Assembly: GCF_017491605.1 (NCBI RefSeq)
Contig: NZ_JAFGYY010000006.1
Coordinates: forward strand, 186,001-250,000
DNA length: 64,000 nt
Source of the DNA: Pseudomonas sp. 30_B
Lineage (GTDB): Bacteria > Pseudomonadota > Gammaproteobacteria > Pseudomonadales > Pseudomonadaceae
Direction of reading: 5' to 3'
Shown here: one piece after another, positions 25,281-36,405 of the stretch
Layout: each line of letters opens with the position of its first letter
Position numbering within the stretch: the first letter of the stretch is position 1
Program-made: the position numbers and the translations under genes
The notes under the pieces: generated by a model
What the model was told of the DNA's origin: nothing
Seen by the model: the letters and a program-made list of their open reading frames with translations, nothing else
Database searches by the model: none

Positions 25281-26685
25281 GTCGCAAGAGAAGATCCAAC
25301 TCACCCGCGCGCTGAAGAGCCGCCACATCTTCATGCTGTCCCTGGGCGGCGTGATCGGCACCGGCCTGTTCATGGGCTCGGGCGTGACCATCGGCTCCGG
25401 CGGCCCCATGGGCGCCATCCTCGCCTACCTGGTTGCCGGCCTGCTGATGTACCTGGTGATGGTCTGCCTGGGCGAGCTGTCGGTGCAGATGCCCGTCTCC
25501 GGCTCCTTCCAGGCCCACGCCACGCGCTTCATCGGCCCGGCCACCGGGTTCATGATCGGCTGGGTCTACTGGATGAGCTGGGCCTCCACCGTGGGCCTGG
25601 AGTTCACCGCCGCCGGCATGCTGATGACCCGCTGGTTCCCCGAGGTGCCGATCTGGATCTGGTCGGGCTTCTTCGTGGTCGTGCTGTTCTCCCTCAACGC
25701 CCTGGCCACCCGCGCCTTCGGCGAGGCCGAATACTGGTTCTCGGGCATCAAGGTCGCCGCCATCCTGGCCTTCATCGTGGTTGGCCTGCTGGTGATCTTC
25801 GGCGCCATCCCGCTGAACAGCGGCGCCGCCGCGCCGGGCCTGTCCAACCTGGTCAGCGATGGACTGTTCCCCAATGGCCTGTCCGCCGTGTTCGCGGTGA
25901 TGATGACGGTGGTCTACGCCTTCCAGGGCTGCGAGATCATGGGCGTCGCCGCCGGCGAAACCGACCAGCCGGAAAAGAGCATCCCGCGCGCCGTGCGCAA
26001 CGTGGTGTTCCGCGTGCTGATCTTCTATGTGCTGGCGATCGTCGTGCTGTCCTGCATCGTGCCGTGGAAGCAAGCCGGCCTGATGGAAAGCCCGTTCGTG
26101 CAGGTGTTCGACATGGTCGGCATTCCCTACGCCGCCGACCTGATGAACTTCGTGATCCTCACTGCGATCCTGTCCGTGGGCAACTCCGGCCTGTACGCCT
26201 CCACCCGCATCCTCTGGGCCATGTCCAAGACCGGCATGGCGCCGCGCAAGCTGTCCCAGCTCAGCGCCCGTGGCGTGCCGCTCTACGCGCTGCTGATCAG
26301 CCTGGCCTTCGCCCTGCTGTCGCTGCTGACCAGCATCGTCGCCGCCGACACCCTGTTCATGGTGCTGATGGCGGTGAGCGGGATGTCCGGCACCGTCACC
26401 TGGATCGTCATCGCCTACGCCCAGTACCGCTTCCGCCGCGAGCACATCGCCAAGGGCGGTACCGTGGCCGACCTGAAGTACGCCGCGCCGCTGTTCCCGC
26501 TGATCCCGCTGGCGTGCATCGCGATCTGCTGCTCGCTGTTCGTATTCCTCGCCCTGGACCCGACCCAGCGTCCGTCGCTGTATTGGGGCTTCGGCTTCAT
26601 GGCGGCCTGCTACCTGGCCTACTACGTGCTCAAGCGCAAGCGCGGCCATGTACTGACCGACGAGGCGGTGCCGAGTATCGGCTGA
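25273..26685 (+). CDS. APC-family amino acid permease (arginine locus)
   Basis: Predicted inner-membrane amino acid/proton symporter of 470 residues with about twelve spans. The N-terminal motif SRHIFMLSLGGVIGTGLFMGSG and the VYAFQGCEIMGVAAGE segment are typical of the amino acid transporter group of the APC superfamily. It matches the permease placed between aruS and the catabolic operon in P. aeruginosa, so arginine is the likely substrate. GTGGAGG lies 6 bases before the ATG. A strong terminator follows. Confidence 0.9.
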   Translation: MSESQEKIQLTRALKSRHIFMLSLGGVIGTGLFMGSGVTIGSGGPMGAILAYLVAGLLMYLVMVCLGELSVQMPVSGSFQAHATRFIGPATGFMIGWVYWMSWASTVGLEFTAAGMLMTRWFPEVPIWIWSGFFVVVLFSLNALATRAFGEAEYWFSGIKVAAILAFIVVGLLVIFGAIPLNSGAAAPGLSNLVSDGLFPNGLSAVFAVMMTVVYAFQGCEIMGVAAGETDQPEKSIPRAVRNVVFRVLIFYVLAIVVLSCIVPWKQAGLMESPFVQVFDMVGIPYAADLMNFVILTAILSVGNSGLYASTRILWAMSKTGMAPRKLSQLSARGVPLYALLISLAFALLSLLTSIVAADTLFMVLMAVSGMSGTVTWIVIAYAQYRFRREHIAKGGTVADLKYAAPLFPLIPLACIAICCSLFVFLALDPTQRPSLYWGFGFMAACYLAYYVLKRKRGHVLTDEAVPSIG

Positions 26686-26699
26686 GCCTGGTGGCACCG

Positions 26700-26726
26700 A
26701 AAAAGCCCCGCATCGCGGGGCTTTTT
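26700..26726 (+). terminator. Intrinsic terminator of the permease gene
   Basis: AAAAGCCCCGC-ATC-GCGGGGCTTTTT, with a further CTTTT. It separates the permease from the downstream catabolic operon. Confidence 0.85.
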
Positions 26727-26732
26727 GCTTTT

Positions 26733-26966
26733 CGTAGGAGCGAGCTTGCTCGCGAACCCGCCCAGCTCCAGAGCCGTCGGGAATCCATCGCGGACAGAGT
26801 CCGCTCCTACGAGATCAAAAGCCCCCACCCTAACCCTGGCTGCGCGCCCCGCTCCTCAAGCGGGAGAGGGCTGGGGTGAGGGGGAAGCACAGGCACGGAT
26901 TTAATCCGGGACAAGACAGTTGCTCCTACGCCAGCCGGTTACGTAGGAGCGGACTCCGTCCGCGAA
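26733..26966. repeat. REP and CCCTCTCCC repeat cluster
   Basis: GTAGGAGCGAGCTTGCTCGCGAAC (about 26735), GCGGACAGAGTCCGCTCCTAC (about 26791), a CCCTCTCCC-type half element with the GGCTGCGCGCCCCGCTCC insert (about 26827-26882), and GTAGGAGCGGACTCCGTCCGCGA (about 26943). No gene seen. Confidence 0.75.
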
Positions 26967-27171
26967 GGCCTGCAAGGCCGTTTGTTCGAAGTTGTAACAA
27001 GCTCTCGGGGGACACCATGGGAAAACCCCTCGGCCCCCGCACCGCGCGGCCTTCGCGCCGGTGCCAGGGGCGTTACAAGCCACCCATTCGGGTGGATTGC
27101 CGCCTTGCTGAACACTTGTTTAGTATTGGCGCCAACGCCTCAACACAATCGTCTACAAGAATGAGGGCCGC
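26967..27171 (+). promoter_or_regulatory. Upstream region of the aru catabolic operon
   Basis: Contains a reversed copy (GAAGTTGTA, 26988-26996) of the TACAACTTC nonamer found twice before the permease, 175 bases before the first gene. No ORF is supported. GAGGG precedes the ATG at 27172. Confidence 0.4.
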
Positions 27172-27960
27172 ATGACTCAACTTTCCCCGCTCAGCCGGGT
27201 CCAGGACGGCATCGCCTGGATCACCCTGAACCGTCCCGAGCAGCGCAACGCGCTGGACATCCCGACGCTCAAGAACCTGCACGCCCTGCTCGACGCCCAT
27301 GAGGCCGACCCGGCGGTGCGCGTCATCGTGCTCACCGGCCAGGGCCGCAGCTTCTGCGCCGGCGCCGACCTCGCCGAATGGGCCGAGGCCGAAGCCCGTG
27401 GCGAGCTGGAAACCTACGGCTGGACCGAGACCGCCCACGCCCTGATGCGCCGCCTGCACGGCCTCGACAAGCCGACCATCGCCGCCGTCAACGGCACCGC
27501 CGTCGGCGCCGGGATGGACCTGACCCTGTGCTGCGACTTCCGCGTCATCGGCGCCTCCGCCCGCTTCAAGGCCGGTTACACCGGCATGGCCTACTGCCCG
27601 GACGCCGGCGCCAGCTGGCACCTGCCGCGCCTGATCGGCAGCGAAGCGGCCAAGCGCCTGCTGTTCCTCGACGAGCTGTGGAACGCCGAGCGCGCCCTGA
27701 ACGCCGGCCTGGTCAGCGAAGTGGTCGCCGATGAACAACTGCTGGAACACGTCGGCGAATTCGCCGCGCGCCTGGCCGCCGGCCCGACCTTCGCCTTCGC
27801 CCAGACCAAGCGCCTGATGCGCGACGGCGCCGCCCGCACGCTGGCCCAGCAACTGGAGGCCGAACAGGCCGCCGGCCTGCTCTGCGGCCGCAGTGAAGAT
27901 GCCGCCGAGGCGCTGCGCGCCGTGGCCGAAAAACGCTCCCCCCAATTCAAAGGCCGCTAA
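27172..27960 (+). CDS. Enoyl-CoA hydratase/isomerase family protein
   Basis: Crotonase-fold protein of 262 residues. Oxyanion-hole segments are GRSFCAGADLAEW and NGTAVGAGMDLTLCCDF. One catalytic acid lies in CPDAGASWHLPRLIG. It begins the operon with an acyl-CoA dehydrogenase and an acyl-CoA synthetase and is the counterpart of PA4980. It probably acts on a CoA ester from arginine breakdown (a guanidinobutyryl or similar acyl chain), but that step is not established for the family. Confidence 0.9.
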   Translation: MTQLSPLSRVQDGIAWITLNRPEQRNALDIPTLKNLHALLDAHEADPAVRVIVLTGQGRSFCAGADLAEWAEAEARGELETYGWTETAHALMRRLHGLDKPTIAAVNGTAVGAGMDLTLCCDFRVIGASARFKAGYTGMAYCPDAGASWHLPRLIGSEAAKRLLFLDELWNAERALNAGLVSEVVADEQLLEHVGEFAARLAAGPTFAFAQTKRLMRDGAARTLAQQLEAEQAAGLLCGRSEDAAEALRAVAEKRSPQFKGR

Positions 27961-27977
27961 CGGCTGCAGGTGATGTG

Positions 27978-29138
27978 ATGGATTTCCAACTGACCCAGGA
28001 ACAGGAAATGCTCGTCGAGGCGGTCAAGGCTTTCGTCGAGAAAGAGCTGCTGCCGTACGAGGAAGAAGTGGACCGCGCCGACGCGGTGTCCCCGGAACTG
28101 GCCGCGCAGATTCGCGGCAAGGCCCTGGCGGCTGGCTTCTATGCCTTCAACATGCCCGAGGAAGTGGGCGGCGGTGGTCTGGACTACCTGTCCCAGGCGC
28201 TGGTCGAGCGCGAGCTGTCCAAGGTCTCCTGGGCGCTGCACGTGTTCGTCGCGCGTCCCTCGAAGATCCTCATGGCCTGCAAGGGCCAGCAGATCCAGGA
28301 CTACCTGCTGCCGGTGGTACAGGGCGAGAAGATCGACTGCTTCGCCCTCACCGAGCCGGGCGCCGGTTCCGACGCCAACTCGATCAAGACCCGCGCCGTG
28401 CGTGACGGCGACGACTTCGTGATCAACGGCTCCAAGCACTTCATCAGCCACGCCGGCCACGCCGACTTCGCCATCGTCTTCGCGGTGACCGATACCTTCG
28501 AGCGCAACGGCAAGAAGCGCAACGCCGTGACCGCCTTCCTGGTGGACAAGGGCACCGCCGGCATGACCGTGCGCCGTGGCCCGAAATGCGTGAGCAACAA
28601 GGGCTACCACACCTACGAAATCTTCTTCGACGACTGCCGCGTGCCGGCCTCCCAGGTGCTGGGCGAAGTCGACAAGGGCTGGGAAGTGGCCAACGCCTGG
28701 CTCACCGCCGGCCGCGTGATGGTCGCCGCCAACTGCGTCGGCCAGGCCCAGCGCGCGCTGGACCTGGCGCTGCAATGGTCCGCCGACCGCAAGCAGTTCG
28801 GCCAGGCCATCGGCAGCTACCAGGGCATCTCCTTCAAGCTTGCCGACATGGCCACGCAGATCCGCGCCGCCGAGCTGATGACCCTGCACACCGCCTGGAA
28901 GATGGACCGCGGCAGCATGACCGACGGCGAGGCCGGCATGGCCAAGCTGTTCGCCAGCGAAGTGCTGGGCAAGGTCGCCGACGAGACCGTGCAGATCTTC
29001 GGTGGCATGGGCCTGATGGACGAGGGGCCGGTCGAGCGCATCTGGCGTAACGCCCGTATCGAGCGCATCTGGGAAGGCACCTCGGAAATCCAGCGCCACA
29101 TCATTTCCCGCGAACTGCTGCGCCCGCTGCTGCGCTGA
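27978..29138 (+). CDS. Acyl-CoA dehydrogenase
   Basis: Flavin-dependent acyl-CoA dehydrogenase of 386 residues. It has CFALTEPGAGSDANSIKTRA (FAD/substrate loop), the FVINGSKHFISHAGHADF segment, and C-terminal QIFGGMGLMDEGPVERIWRNARIERIWEGTSEIQRHIISREL. The catalytic glutamate is probably in the RIWEGTSE region. The ATG at 27978 is preferred; a GTG lies one codon upstream. It follows the hydratase by 17 bp. Substrate unknown, presumably an intermediate of the arginine transaminase route. Confidence 0.9.
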   Translation: MDFQLTQEQEMLVEAVKAFVEKELLPYEEEVDRADAVSPELAAQIRGKALAAGFYAFNMPEEVGGGGLDYLSQALVERELSKVSWALHVFVARPSKILMACKGQQIQDYLLPVVQGEKIDCFALTEPGAGSDANSIKTRAVRDGDDFVINGSKHFISHAGHADFAIVFAVTDTFERNGKKRNAVTAFLVDKGTAGMTVRRGPKCVSNKGYHTYEIFFDDCRVPASQVLGEVDKGWEVANAWLTAGRVMVAANCVGQAQRALDLALQWSADRKQFGQAIGSYQGISFKLADMATQIRAAELMTLHTAWKMDRGSMTDGEAGMAKLFASEVLGKVADETVQIFGGMGLMDEGPVERIWRNARIERIWEGTSEIQRHIISRELLRPLLR

Positions 29139-29148
29139 GGTACTGGCG

Positions 29149-31236
29149 ATGAAACGCGAAAACCTCCAGCGCCTGCTGGCGCCCCGGCACTTGGCCTTCA
29201 TCGGCGGCCGCAGCATGGCGCGCGCCCTCAAGCGCTGCGCCGAAGGCGGCTTCGCCGGCCAGATGTGGCTGGTCAACCCGCAATACGACGAACTCGAAGG
29301 CGTGCCCTGCGTACGCAGCATCGCCGAACTGCCCGAAGGACCGGACGCGGTGTTCATCGCCACCAACCGCGACCTGACCGTACAGGCCGTGGTCGAACTG
29401 GCCGCCAGGGGCGCCGGCGGTGCCATCTGCTACGCCTCCGGCTTCGCCGAAACCGGCGAGGAGGGCGAAGCCCTGCAACGCCGCCTGCTCGCCAGCGCCG
29501 GCGACATGGCCCTGCTCGGCCCGAACTGCTACGGCCTGCTCGACTACCTGCACGGCGCAGCGCTCTGGCCGGTGGCCCATGGCGGGCACCTGGTGGAGAA
29601 GGGCGTGGCGGTGCTGACCCAGAGCGGCAACTTCGCCTACAACCTGTCCATGAGCGACCGCTCGCTGCCGATCGCCTACATGGCCTCGGTGGGCAACCAG
29701 GCCCAGCTGGGCGTGGCCGAACTGATGGACGTGCTGCTCGACGAGCCGCGCGTCACCGCCATCGGACTGCACCTGGAAGGCCTGAAGAACGTCCCCGGCT
29801 TCGCCCGCGCCGCCTACAAGGCGCTGCAGAAAGGCATCCCGGTGATCGCCCTGAAGACCGGCGTCTCCGAGATCGGCGCCGAACTCGCGCTCAGCCACAC
29901 CAGTTCCCTGGCCGGTTCCGACGCGTTGTACGACGCGCTGTTCGACCGTCTCGGGGTGATCCGCGTCAGCGGCCCGGTAAGCTTCATCGAAACCTTGAAG
30001 GCGGCCGCCTGCGGCAACCTGCCGGCCGGCCCGAGCCTGGCCGCGCTGGCCTGCTCCGGCGGTGACGCCGGGCTGATCGCCGACTACGCCGAGCGCAACG
30101 GCCTGGCCCTGCCCAAGCTGGTCGACGTCCAGCGCGCCGAGCTGGCCCAGGTACTGCCGGACTACGCCAACATCGCCAACCCGCTGGATTTCACCACCGC
30201 CATCTGGGGCGACGGCCCGGCCCTGCAGCGCATGCTCGACAGCGCCCTGCAGACCGACGCCGATGCCGCCCTGCTGGTGCTGGACTACCCCGGCGAGGAA
30301 ACCGGCGAGCGCCCGCAGTGCGACCTGCTGCTGGAGCTGTACTGCGCCGCCCTGGAACGCCACGGCAAGGTCGGCTTCATCGCCTCCGCCCTGCCCGAGC
30401 TGCTGCCCGAACATGCCCGCGAACTGCTGCACGCTCGGGGCGTCGCCGCGCTGCAGGGTGTGGAAGACGGCCTGGCCGCCTGGGGCCGCATCGCCCATTA
30501 CCGCCAGCGCCGCGAAGCGCTGCTGGCCCGTGGCGAAGCCGCGCTGGTGCCGCTCTGCCCGCAGGCCATCGACGGCGAAGGCCGGCTGCTGGACGAGTGG
30601 AATTCCAAACAGGCGCTGAAACCCTTCGGCCTGCCGCTGCCGCGCGCTGCACTGAGCACCCCGACGCAAGCCCGCGAAGCGGCCGCCGACGTCGGCTTCC
30701 CGCTGGCGCTCAAAGTGGTCAGCGCGCAGCTGCCGCACAAGACCGAAGCCGGCGGCGTGGCGCTCAACCTGCGCAACGAGGCGGCGCTGGAAGCCGCGCT
30801 GTTCGACATGCGCGAGAACATCGCCCGCCACGCACCGGGCGTGCCCTTCGACCAGGTGTTGCTGGAGAGCATGGCCAACCCGCCGCTGGCCGAGCTGATC
30901 GTCGGCATCAAGCGCGAGAACGGCTTCGGCCTGGCGCTGGTGCTGGGTGCCGGCGGCATCCTCGTCGAGCTGCTCAAGGACAGCCGCAGCCTGCTGCTGC
31001 CGACCACCGACGCGGCGATCCGCGATGCCCTGCTGAGCCTGCGCAGCGCACCGCTGCTCACCGGCTTCCGCGGTCGCCCGGCGGTGAACCTGGAGGCGCT
31101 GGTGGAAGCCATCCGCGCGGTGGCTGACTACGCCTGCGAGCACGTGGACAACCTGCTGGAACTGGATGTGAACCCGCTGCTGGCGGACGCCGAAGGCGCC
31201 GTGGCGGTGGATGCGCTGATCCGTACCGCCGAATGA
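29149..31236 (+). CDS. Acyl-CoA synthetase (ADP-forming type), fused subunits
   Basis: The 695-residue protein is of the acetate-CoA ligase (NDP-forming)/Pat-like family. It has an N-terminal CoA-binding Rossmann domain (HLAFIGGRSMARALKRCAEGGF), a succinyl-CoA-ligase-like domain with the catalytic-loop histidine (ELALSHTSSLAGSDALYDALFDRLGVIRV), and a C-terminal ATP-grasp domain (QALKPFGLPLPRAALSTPTQAREAAADVGFPLALKVVS). It would activate a carboxylate to its CoA ester, feeding the two upstream enzymes. PA4978 in P. aeruginosa occupies the same place. There is no acetyltransferase domain, so it is not a Pat protein acetyltransferase. Confidence 0.85.
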   Translation: MKRENLQRLLAPRHLAFIGGRSMARALKRCAEGGFAGQMWLVNPQYDELEGVPCVRSIAELPEGPDAVFIATNRDLTVQAVVELAARGAGGAICYASGFAETGEEGEALQRRLLASAGDMALLGPNCYGLLDYLHGAALWPVAHGGHLVEKGVAVLTQSGNFAYNLSMSDRSLPIAYMASVGNQAQLGVAELMDVLLDEPRVTAIGLHLEGLKNVPGFARAAYKALQKGIPVIALKTGVSEIGAELALSHTSSLAGSDALYDALFDRLGVIRVSGPVSFIETLKAAACGNLPAGPSLAALACSGGDAGLIADYAERNGLALPKLVDVQRAELAQVLPDYANIANPLDFTTAIWGDGPALQRMLDSALQTDADAALLVLDYPGEETGERPQCDLLLELYCAALERHGKVGFIASALPELLPEHARELLHARGVAALQGVEDGLAAWGRIAHYRQRREALLARGEAALVPLCPQAIDGEGRLLDEWNSKQALKPFGLPLPRAALSTPTQAREAAADVGFPLALKVVSAQLPHKTEAGGVALNLRNEAALEAALFDMRENIARHAPGVPFDQVLLESMANPPLAELIVGIKRENGFGLALVLGAGGILVELLKDSRSLLLPTTDAAIRDALLSLRSAPLLTGFRGRPAVNLEALVEAIRAVADYACEHVDNLLELDVNPLLADAEGAVAVDALIRTAE

Positions 31237-31247
31237 TGACGCCATAT

Positions 31248-31277
31248 CTGCAGGAGCGAGCAAACTCGCTCCTGCAG
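31248..31277. repeat. REP-like hairpin inside the aru operon
   Basis: Perfect 13-bp stem CTGCAGGAGCGAG-CAAA-CTCGCTCCTGCAG between the CoA synthetase and aruI. It could stabilise the upstream part of the transcript or attenuate aruI; there is no T run, so it is not a classical terminator. Confidence 0.7.
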
Positions 31278-31306
31278 GCCACGCATTAGCCTTGGGGAGC
31301 AACCTC

Positions 31307-32917
31307 ATGCAAGAGAACAAGAACCTCACCGGCGGCCAGGCCCTGGTCCGCCTGCTGGCCAACTACGGCGTCGACACCGTGTTCGGCATTCCCGGAGTAC
31401 ACACCCTGGAGCTCTACCGTGGCCTGCCCGGCAGCGGCATCCGTCACGTGCTGACGCGCCACGAGCAGGGCGCCGGCTTCATGGCCGACGGCTATGCGCG
31501 AGTCAGCGGCAAGCCCGGCGTGGCCTTCATCATCACCGGGCCGGGGGTGACCAACGCCGCGACCGCCATCGGCCAGGCCTACGCCGACTCGATCCCGATG
31601 CTGGTGATCTCCAGCGTCAACCACACCGCCAGCCTGGGCAAGGGCTGGGGCTGCCTGCACGAGACCCAGGACCAGCGCGCCATGACCGCGCCGATCACCG
31701 CGTTCTCCGCCGTCGCCCTGAGCGCCGAGGACCTGCCCGAGCTGATCGCCCGCGCCTACGCCGTGTTCGACAGCGAGCGTCCGCGCCCGGTGCATATCTC
31801 CGTGCCGCTGGACGTGCTGGCCAACCCCGTCGCCCGCGACTGGACCCACGAAGTCGTGCGTCGCGCCAGCCGTGGCCAACCCAGCGCCGATGCGCTGAAG
31901 CAGGCTGTGGATAAGCTCAAGGCGGCCCAGCGCCCGATGATCATCGCCGGCGGCGGCGCGCTGCATGCCGCCGATGCCCTGGCCGCGCTGAGCGAACGCC
32001 TGGCCGCGCCGCTGTTCACCAGCGTCGCCGGCAAGGGCCTGCTGGCGCCGGAAGCGCCGCTCGCCGCGGGCGCCACCCTGTGCACCCAGGCCGGTTGGGA
32101 CATGATCGCCGAGGCCGACGTGGTCCTCGCCATCGGCACCGAAATGGCCGACACCGATTACTGGCGCGACCGCCTGCCGTTGACCGGCGAGGTGATCCGC
32201 GTCGACGTCGATTCGCGCAAGTTCAACGACTTCTACCCGAGCGCCGTGGCGCTGCTGGGCGACTCCAAGGCCACCGCCGAAGCGCTGCTCGCCGCGCTGC
32301 CGAGCGCGACCCGCGACGCCGCGAAAGCGCAGTCGCGCATCGCCGAACTGCGCGCGCAGATCGAAGCCGGCCACGCGCCGCTGCAACGTATCCACCAGTC
32401 GATCCTCGAGCGCATCGCCAAGGTCCTGCCGGACAGCGCCTTCATCGCCAGCGACATGACCCAGCTGGCCTACACCGCCAACTACCTGTACCCGAGCAAG
32501 GCGCCGCGCGGCTGGCTGCACCCCACCGGCTACGGCACCCTCGGCTACGGCGTGCCCGCAGGCATCGGCGCCAAGTTCGGCGCGCCGGAGCGTCCGGGCC
32601 TGGTGCTGGTCGGCGACGGCGGCTTCCTCTACACCGCCCAGGAACTGGCCACCGCCACCGAGGAGCTGGACAGCCCGCTGGTGGTGCTGCTGTGGAACAA
32701 CGATGCGCTGGGTCAGATCCGCGACGACATGATCGGCCTGGACATCGAGCCCATCGGCGTCCTGCCGCGCAACCCGGACTTCGCCCTGCTCGGCCGCGCC
32801 TACGGCTGCGAGATGCGCGAGCCGCAGAGCCTGGACGAACTGGAGCGCGACCTGCGCGCCGGCTTCGCCCATCCGGGCGTGACCCTGATCGAGCTGAAAC
32901 ACGCCTGCGTCAAGTAG
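31307..32917 (+). CDS. aruI: AruI, 2-ketoarginine decarboxylase
   Basis: Thiamine-diphosphate enzyme of the acetolactate-synthase fold, 536 residues. It decarboxylates 2-ketoarginine to 4-guanidinobutyraldehyde in the arginine transaminase pathway. The cofactor-activating glutamate is Glu53 (LTRHEQGAGFMADGYARVSG). The ThDP/Mg motif is LVGDGGFLYTAQELATATEE..LWNN. The central domain is ALS-like but FAD is probably not redox-active. The ATG at 31307 follows TTGGGGAGC. The assignment rests on sequence class plus immediate linkage to aruH. Confidence 0.9.
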   Translation: MQENKNLTGGQALVRLLANYGVDTVFGIPGVHTLELYRGLPGSGIRHVLTRHEQGAGFMADGYARVSGKPGVAFIITGPGVTNAATAIGQAYADSIPMLVISSVNHTASLGKGWGCLHETQDQRAMTAPITAFSAVALSAEDLPELIARAYAVFDSERPRPVHISVPLDVLANPVARDWTHEVVRRASRGQPSADALKQAVDKLKAAQRPMIIAGGGALHAADALAALSERLAAPLFTSVAGKGLLAPEAPLAAGATLCTQAGWDMIAEADVVLAIGTEMADTDYWRDRLPLTGEVIRVDVDSRKFNDFYPSAVALLGDSKATAEALLAALPSATRDAAKAQSRIAELRAQIEAGHAPLQRIHQSILERIAKVLPDSAFIASDMTQLAYTANYLYPSKAPRGWLHPTGYGTLGYGVPAGIGAKFGAPERPGLVLVGDGGFLYTAQELATATEELDSPLVVLLWNNDALGQIRDDMIGLDIEPIGVLPRNPDFALLGRAYGCEMREPQSLDELERDLRAGFAHPGVTLIELKHACVK

Positions 32918-33011
32918 GTCCGTCGCACCCGCCGGGGCCGTGCAGGCTCCGGCGCGGTCACTGAGCATTTCGAGCCGGCCGCCCGTGCGGGCAGGCTCCA
33001 AGGAGAATCCC

Positions 33012-34194
33012 ATGCGCTATTCCAACTTCACCCAACGCATCGCCGGCGACGGCGCCGCCGCCTGGGACATCCACTACCGCGCCCTGGCGCGCATGGAGAA
33101 GGGCGACGACATCCTCCTGCTGTCGGTGGGCGACCCGGACTTCGATACCCCGGTGCCCATCGTGCAGTCGGCCATCGACAGCCTGCTGGCCGGCAACACC
33201 CATTACGCCGACGTGCGCGGCAAGCGTTCGCTGCGCGAAGCCATCGCCCGCCGCCACACCCAGCGCAGCGGCCAGGCCGTCAGCGCCGACGAAGTCGTCG
33301 TGCTGGCCGGCGCCCAGTGCGCGTTGTATGCCGTGGCGCAGTGCGTGCTCAACCCGGGCGACGAAGTCATCGTTGCCGAGCCGATGTACGTCACCTACGA
33401 AGCGGTGTTCGGTGCCTGCGGCGCCAAGGTCGTCCCGGTGTCGGTGCGTTCCGAGCACGGCTTCCGCGTGCAGGCCGAGGACGTCGCCGCGCTGATCACC
33501 CCGCGCACCCGCGCACTGGCCATCAACAGCCCGCACAACCCCTCCGGCGCCAGCCTGCCGCGCGCCACCTGGGAAAAGCTGGCCGAGCTGTGCGTGAAAA
33601 ATGACCTGTGGATGATTTCCGACGAGGTCTACAGCGAGCTGCTGTTCGACGGCGAGCACATCAGCCCCGCCAGCCTGCCGGGCATGGCCGAGCGCACCGC
33701 AACCCTCAACAGCCTGTCGAAATCCCACGCCATGACCGGCTGGCGGGTAGGCTGGGTGGTTGGCCCGCAGGAGCTCTGCGTCCACCTGGAAAACCTTGCC
33801 CTGTGCATGCTCTACGGCTCGCCGGACTTCATCCAGGACGCCGCCTGCACCGCGCTGGAGGCCAAGCTGCCGGAACTGGAAGCCATGCGCGAGGCCTACC
33901 GCCAGCGCCGCGACCTGGTGCTCGACTGCCTGGCCGATTGCGTCGGCGTGCGCGCCCTGCGCCCGGACGGCGGCATGTTCGTGATGGTGGACATCCGCGC
34001 CACCGGGCTCTCCGCCCAGGACTTCTCCAACCTGCTGCTGGACCGCCACGGCGTCTCGGTACTGGCCGGCGAAGCCTTCGGCCCCAGCGCCGCCGGGCAC
34101 ATCCGCCTGGGCCTGGTGCTCGGTGCCGAACCGCTGCGCGAAGCCTGCCGCCGCATTGCCCTGTGCGCTGCCGAACTGCTGAAGGAAAAACGCT

Positions 34195-34202
<8 letters not shown>
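33012..34202 (+). CDS. aruH: AruH, arginine:pyruvate transaminase
   Basis: Fold-type I class I/II aminotransferase of 396 residues that transfers the alpha-amino group of arginine to pyruvate, giving 2-ketoarginine and alanine. Signatures: SVGDPDFDTP, AINSPHNPSG, SDEVYSELLFDG (Asp and Tyr that contact PLP), and the lysine in LNSLSKSHAMTGWRVGW. The C-terminal arginine that binds the substrate carboxylate is in GHIRLGLV. AAGGAGAATCCC precedes the ATG. The end overlaps the aldehyde dehydrogenase start by 8 bp, indicating coupling. Confidence 0.93.
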
Positions 34203-35613
<1,411 letters not shown>

Positions 35614-35616
35614 ACA

Positions 35617-35657
35617 GACCCCCTCTCCCTCCGGGAGAGGGCTGGGGTGAGGGCAGC
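35617..35657. repeat. CCCTCTCCC-type repeat, single half
   Basis: CCCCCTCTCCCTCCGGGAGAGG followed by CTGGGGTGAGGG, lying between the dehydrogenase and quinone reductase genes. Confidence 0.75.
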
Positions 35658-35685
35658 GCCGCTCACCGATTTGTCAGGAATCCCT

Positions 35686-36390
35686 ATGAACGTACTGATC
35701 GTCCACGCCCACAACGAACCGCAATCCTTCAGCACCGCGCTGTACCAGCTCGCCGAGGAAACCCTGCGTGGCCAGGGCCATGAGGTGCAGGTCTCCGACC
35801 TCTACGCGATGAACTGGAACCCGGTGGCCAGCGCCGCCGACTTTGGTGCGCGCGCCAACCCTGATTACTTGGTCTACGCCCTGGAACAGCGCGAAGGCGC
35901 CAAGGCCAAGACCATCGCCGCCGACATCCAGGCCGAGCTGGACAAGCTGCTCTGGGCGGACCTGGTGATCTTCAACTTCCCGATCTACTGGTTCTCGGCG
36001 CCGGCCATCCTCAAGGGCTGGTTCGACCGCGTGTTGGTCTCGGGCATCTGCTACGGCGGCAAGCGCTTCTACGACCAGGGCGGCCTGGCCGGCAAGAAGG
36101 CGCTGGTGACCGTGACCCTCGGCGGGCGCGACCACATGTTCGGCGAAGGCGCCATCCACGGCCCGCTGGAAGACATGCTGCGACCGATCCTGCGCGGCAC
36201 TCTGGCCTACACCGGCATGACCGTGCTGCCACCCTTCGTCGCCTGGCACGTGCCCTACATCAGCAACGACGCGCGCGTGGACTTCCTGCGCCAGTACCAG
36301 GACCGCCTGCAGAATCTGGAGAACGACCAGCCGCTGGAGTTCGTGCGCCTGGACCAGTTCGACGAGCGTCTGTACCCGCTGCCGCGCTGA
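35686..36390 (+). CDS. NAD(P)H quinone oxidoreductase (flavodoxin-like)
   Basis: The 234-residue enzyme belongs to the NQO1/MdaB flavoprotein family. It has MNVLIVHAHNEPQSFSTALYQLAEE at the FMN/FAD phosphate site, NFPIYWFSAPAILKGWFDRVLV in the central motif and VTLGGRDHMFGEGAIHGPLEDML. PA4975 occupies the same place after aruH. Its role in arginine use is unclear; it may handle quinones or electrophiles. TCAGGAATCC is a modest ribosome-binding site. The repeat upstream separates it from the dehydrogenase, but the reading direction is the same. Confidence 0.9.
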   Translation: MNVLIVHAHNEPQSFSTALYQLAEETLRGQGHEVQVSDLYAMNWNPVASAADFGARANPDYLVYALEQREGAKAKTIAADIQAELDKLLWADLVIFNFPIYWFSAPAILKGWFDRVLVSGICYGGKRFYDQGGLAGKKALVTVTLGGRDHMFGEGAIHGPLEDMLRPILRGTLAYTGMTVLPPFVAWHVPYISNDARVDFLRQYQDRLQNLENDQPLEFVRLDQFDERLYPLPR

Positions 36391-36405
36391 TCGCTTTCGC
36401 TTTTT

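Noticed and set aside
29101..31362. 753-codon minus-strand frame over the acyl-CoA synthetase
   Set aside because: The length comes from the GC-rich third-position pattern of the plus-strand gene. The product is a low-complexity Gln/Ala/Gly/Arg sequence without domains.
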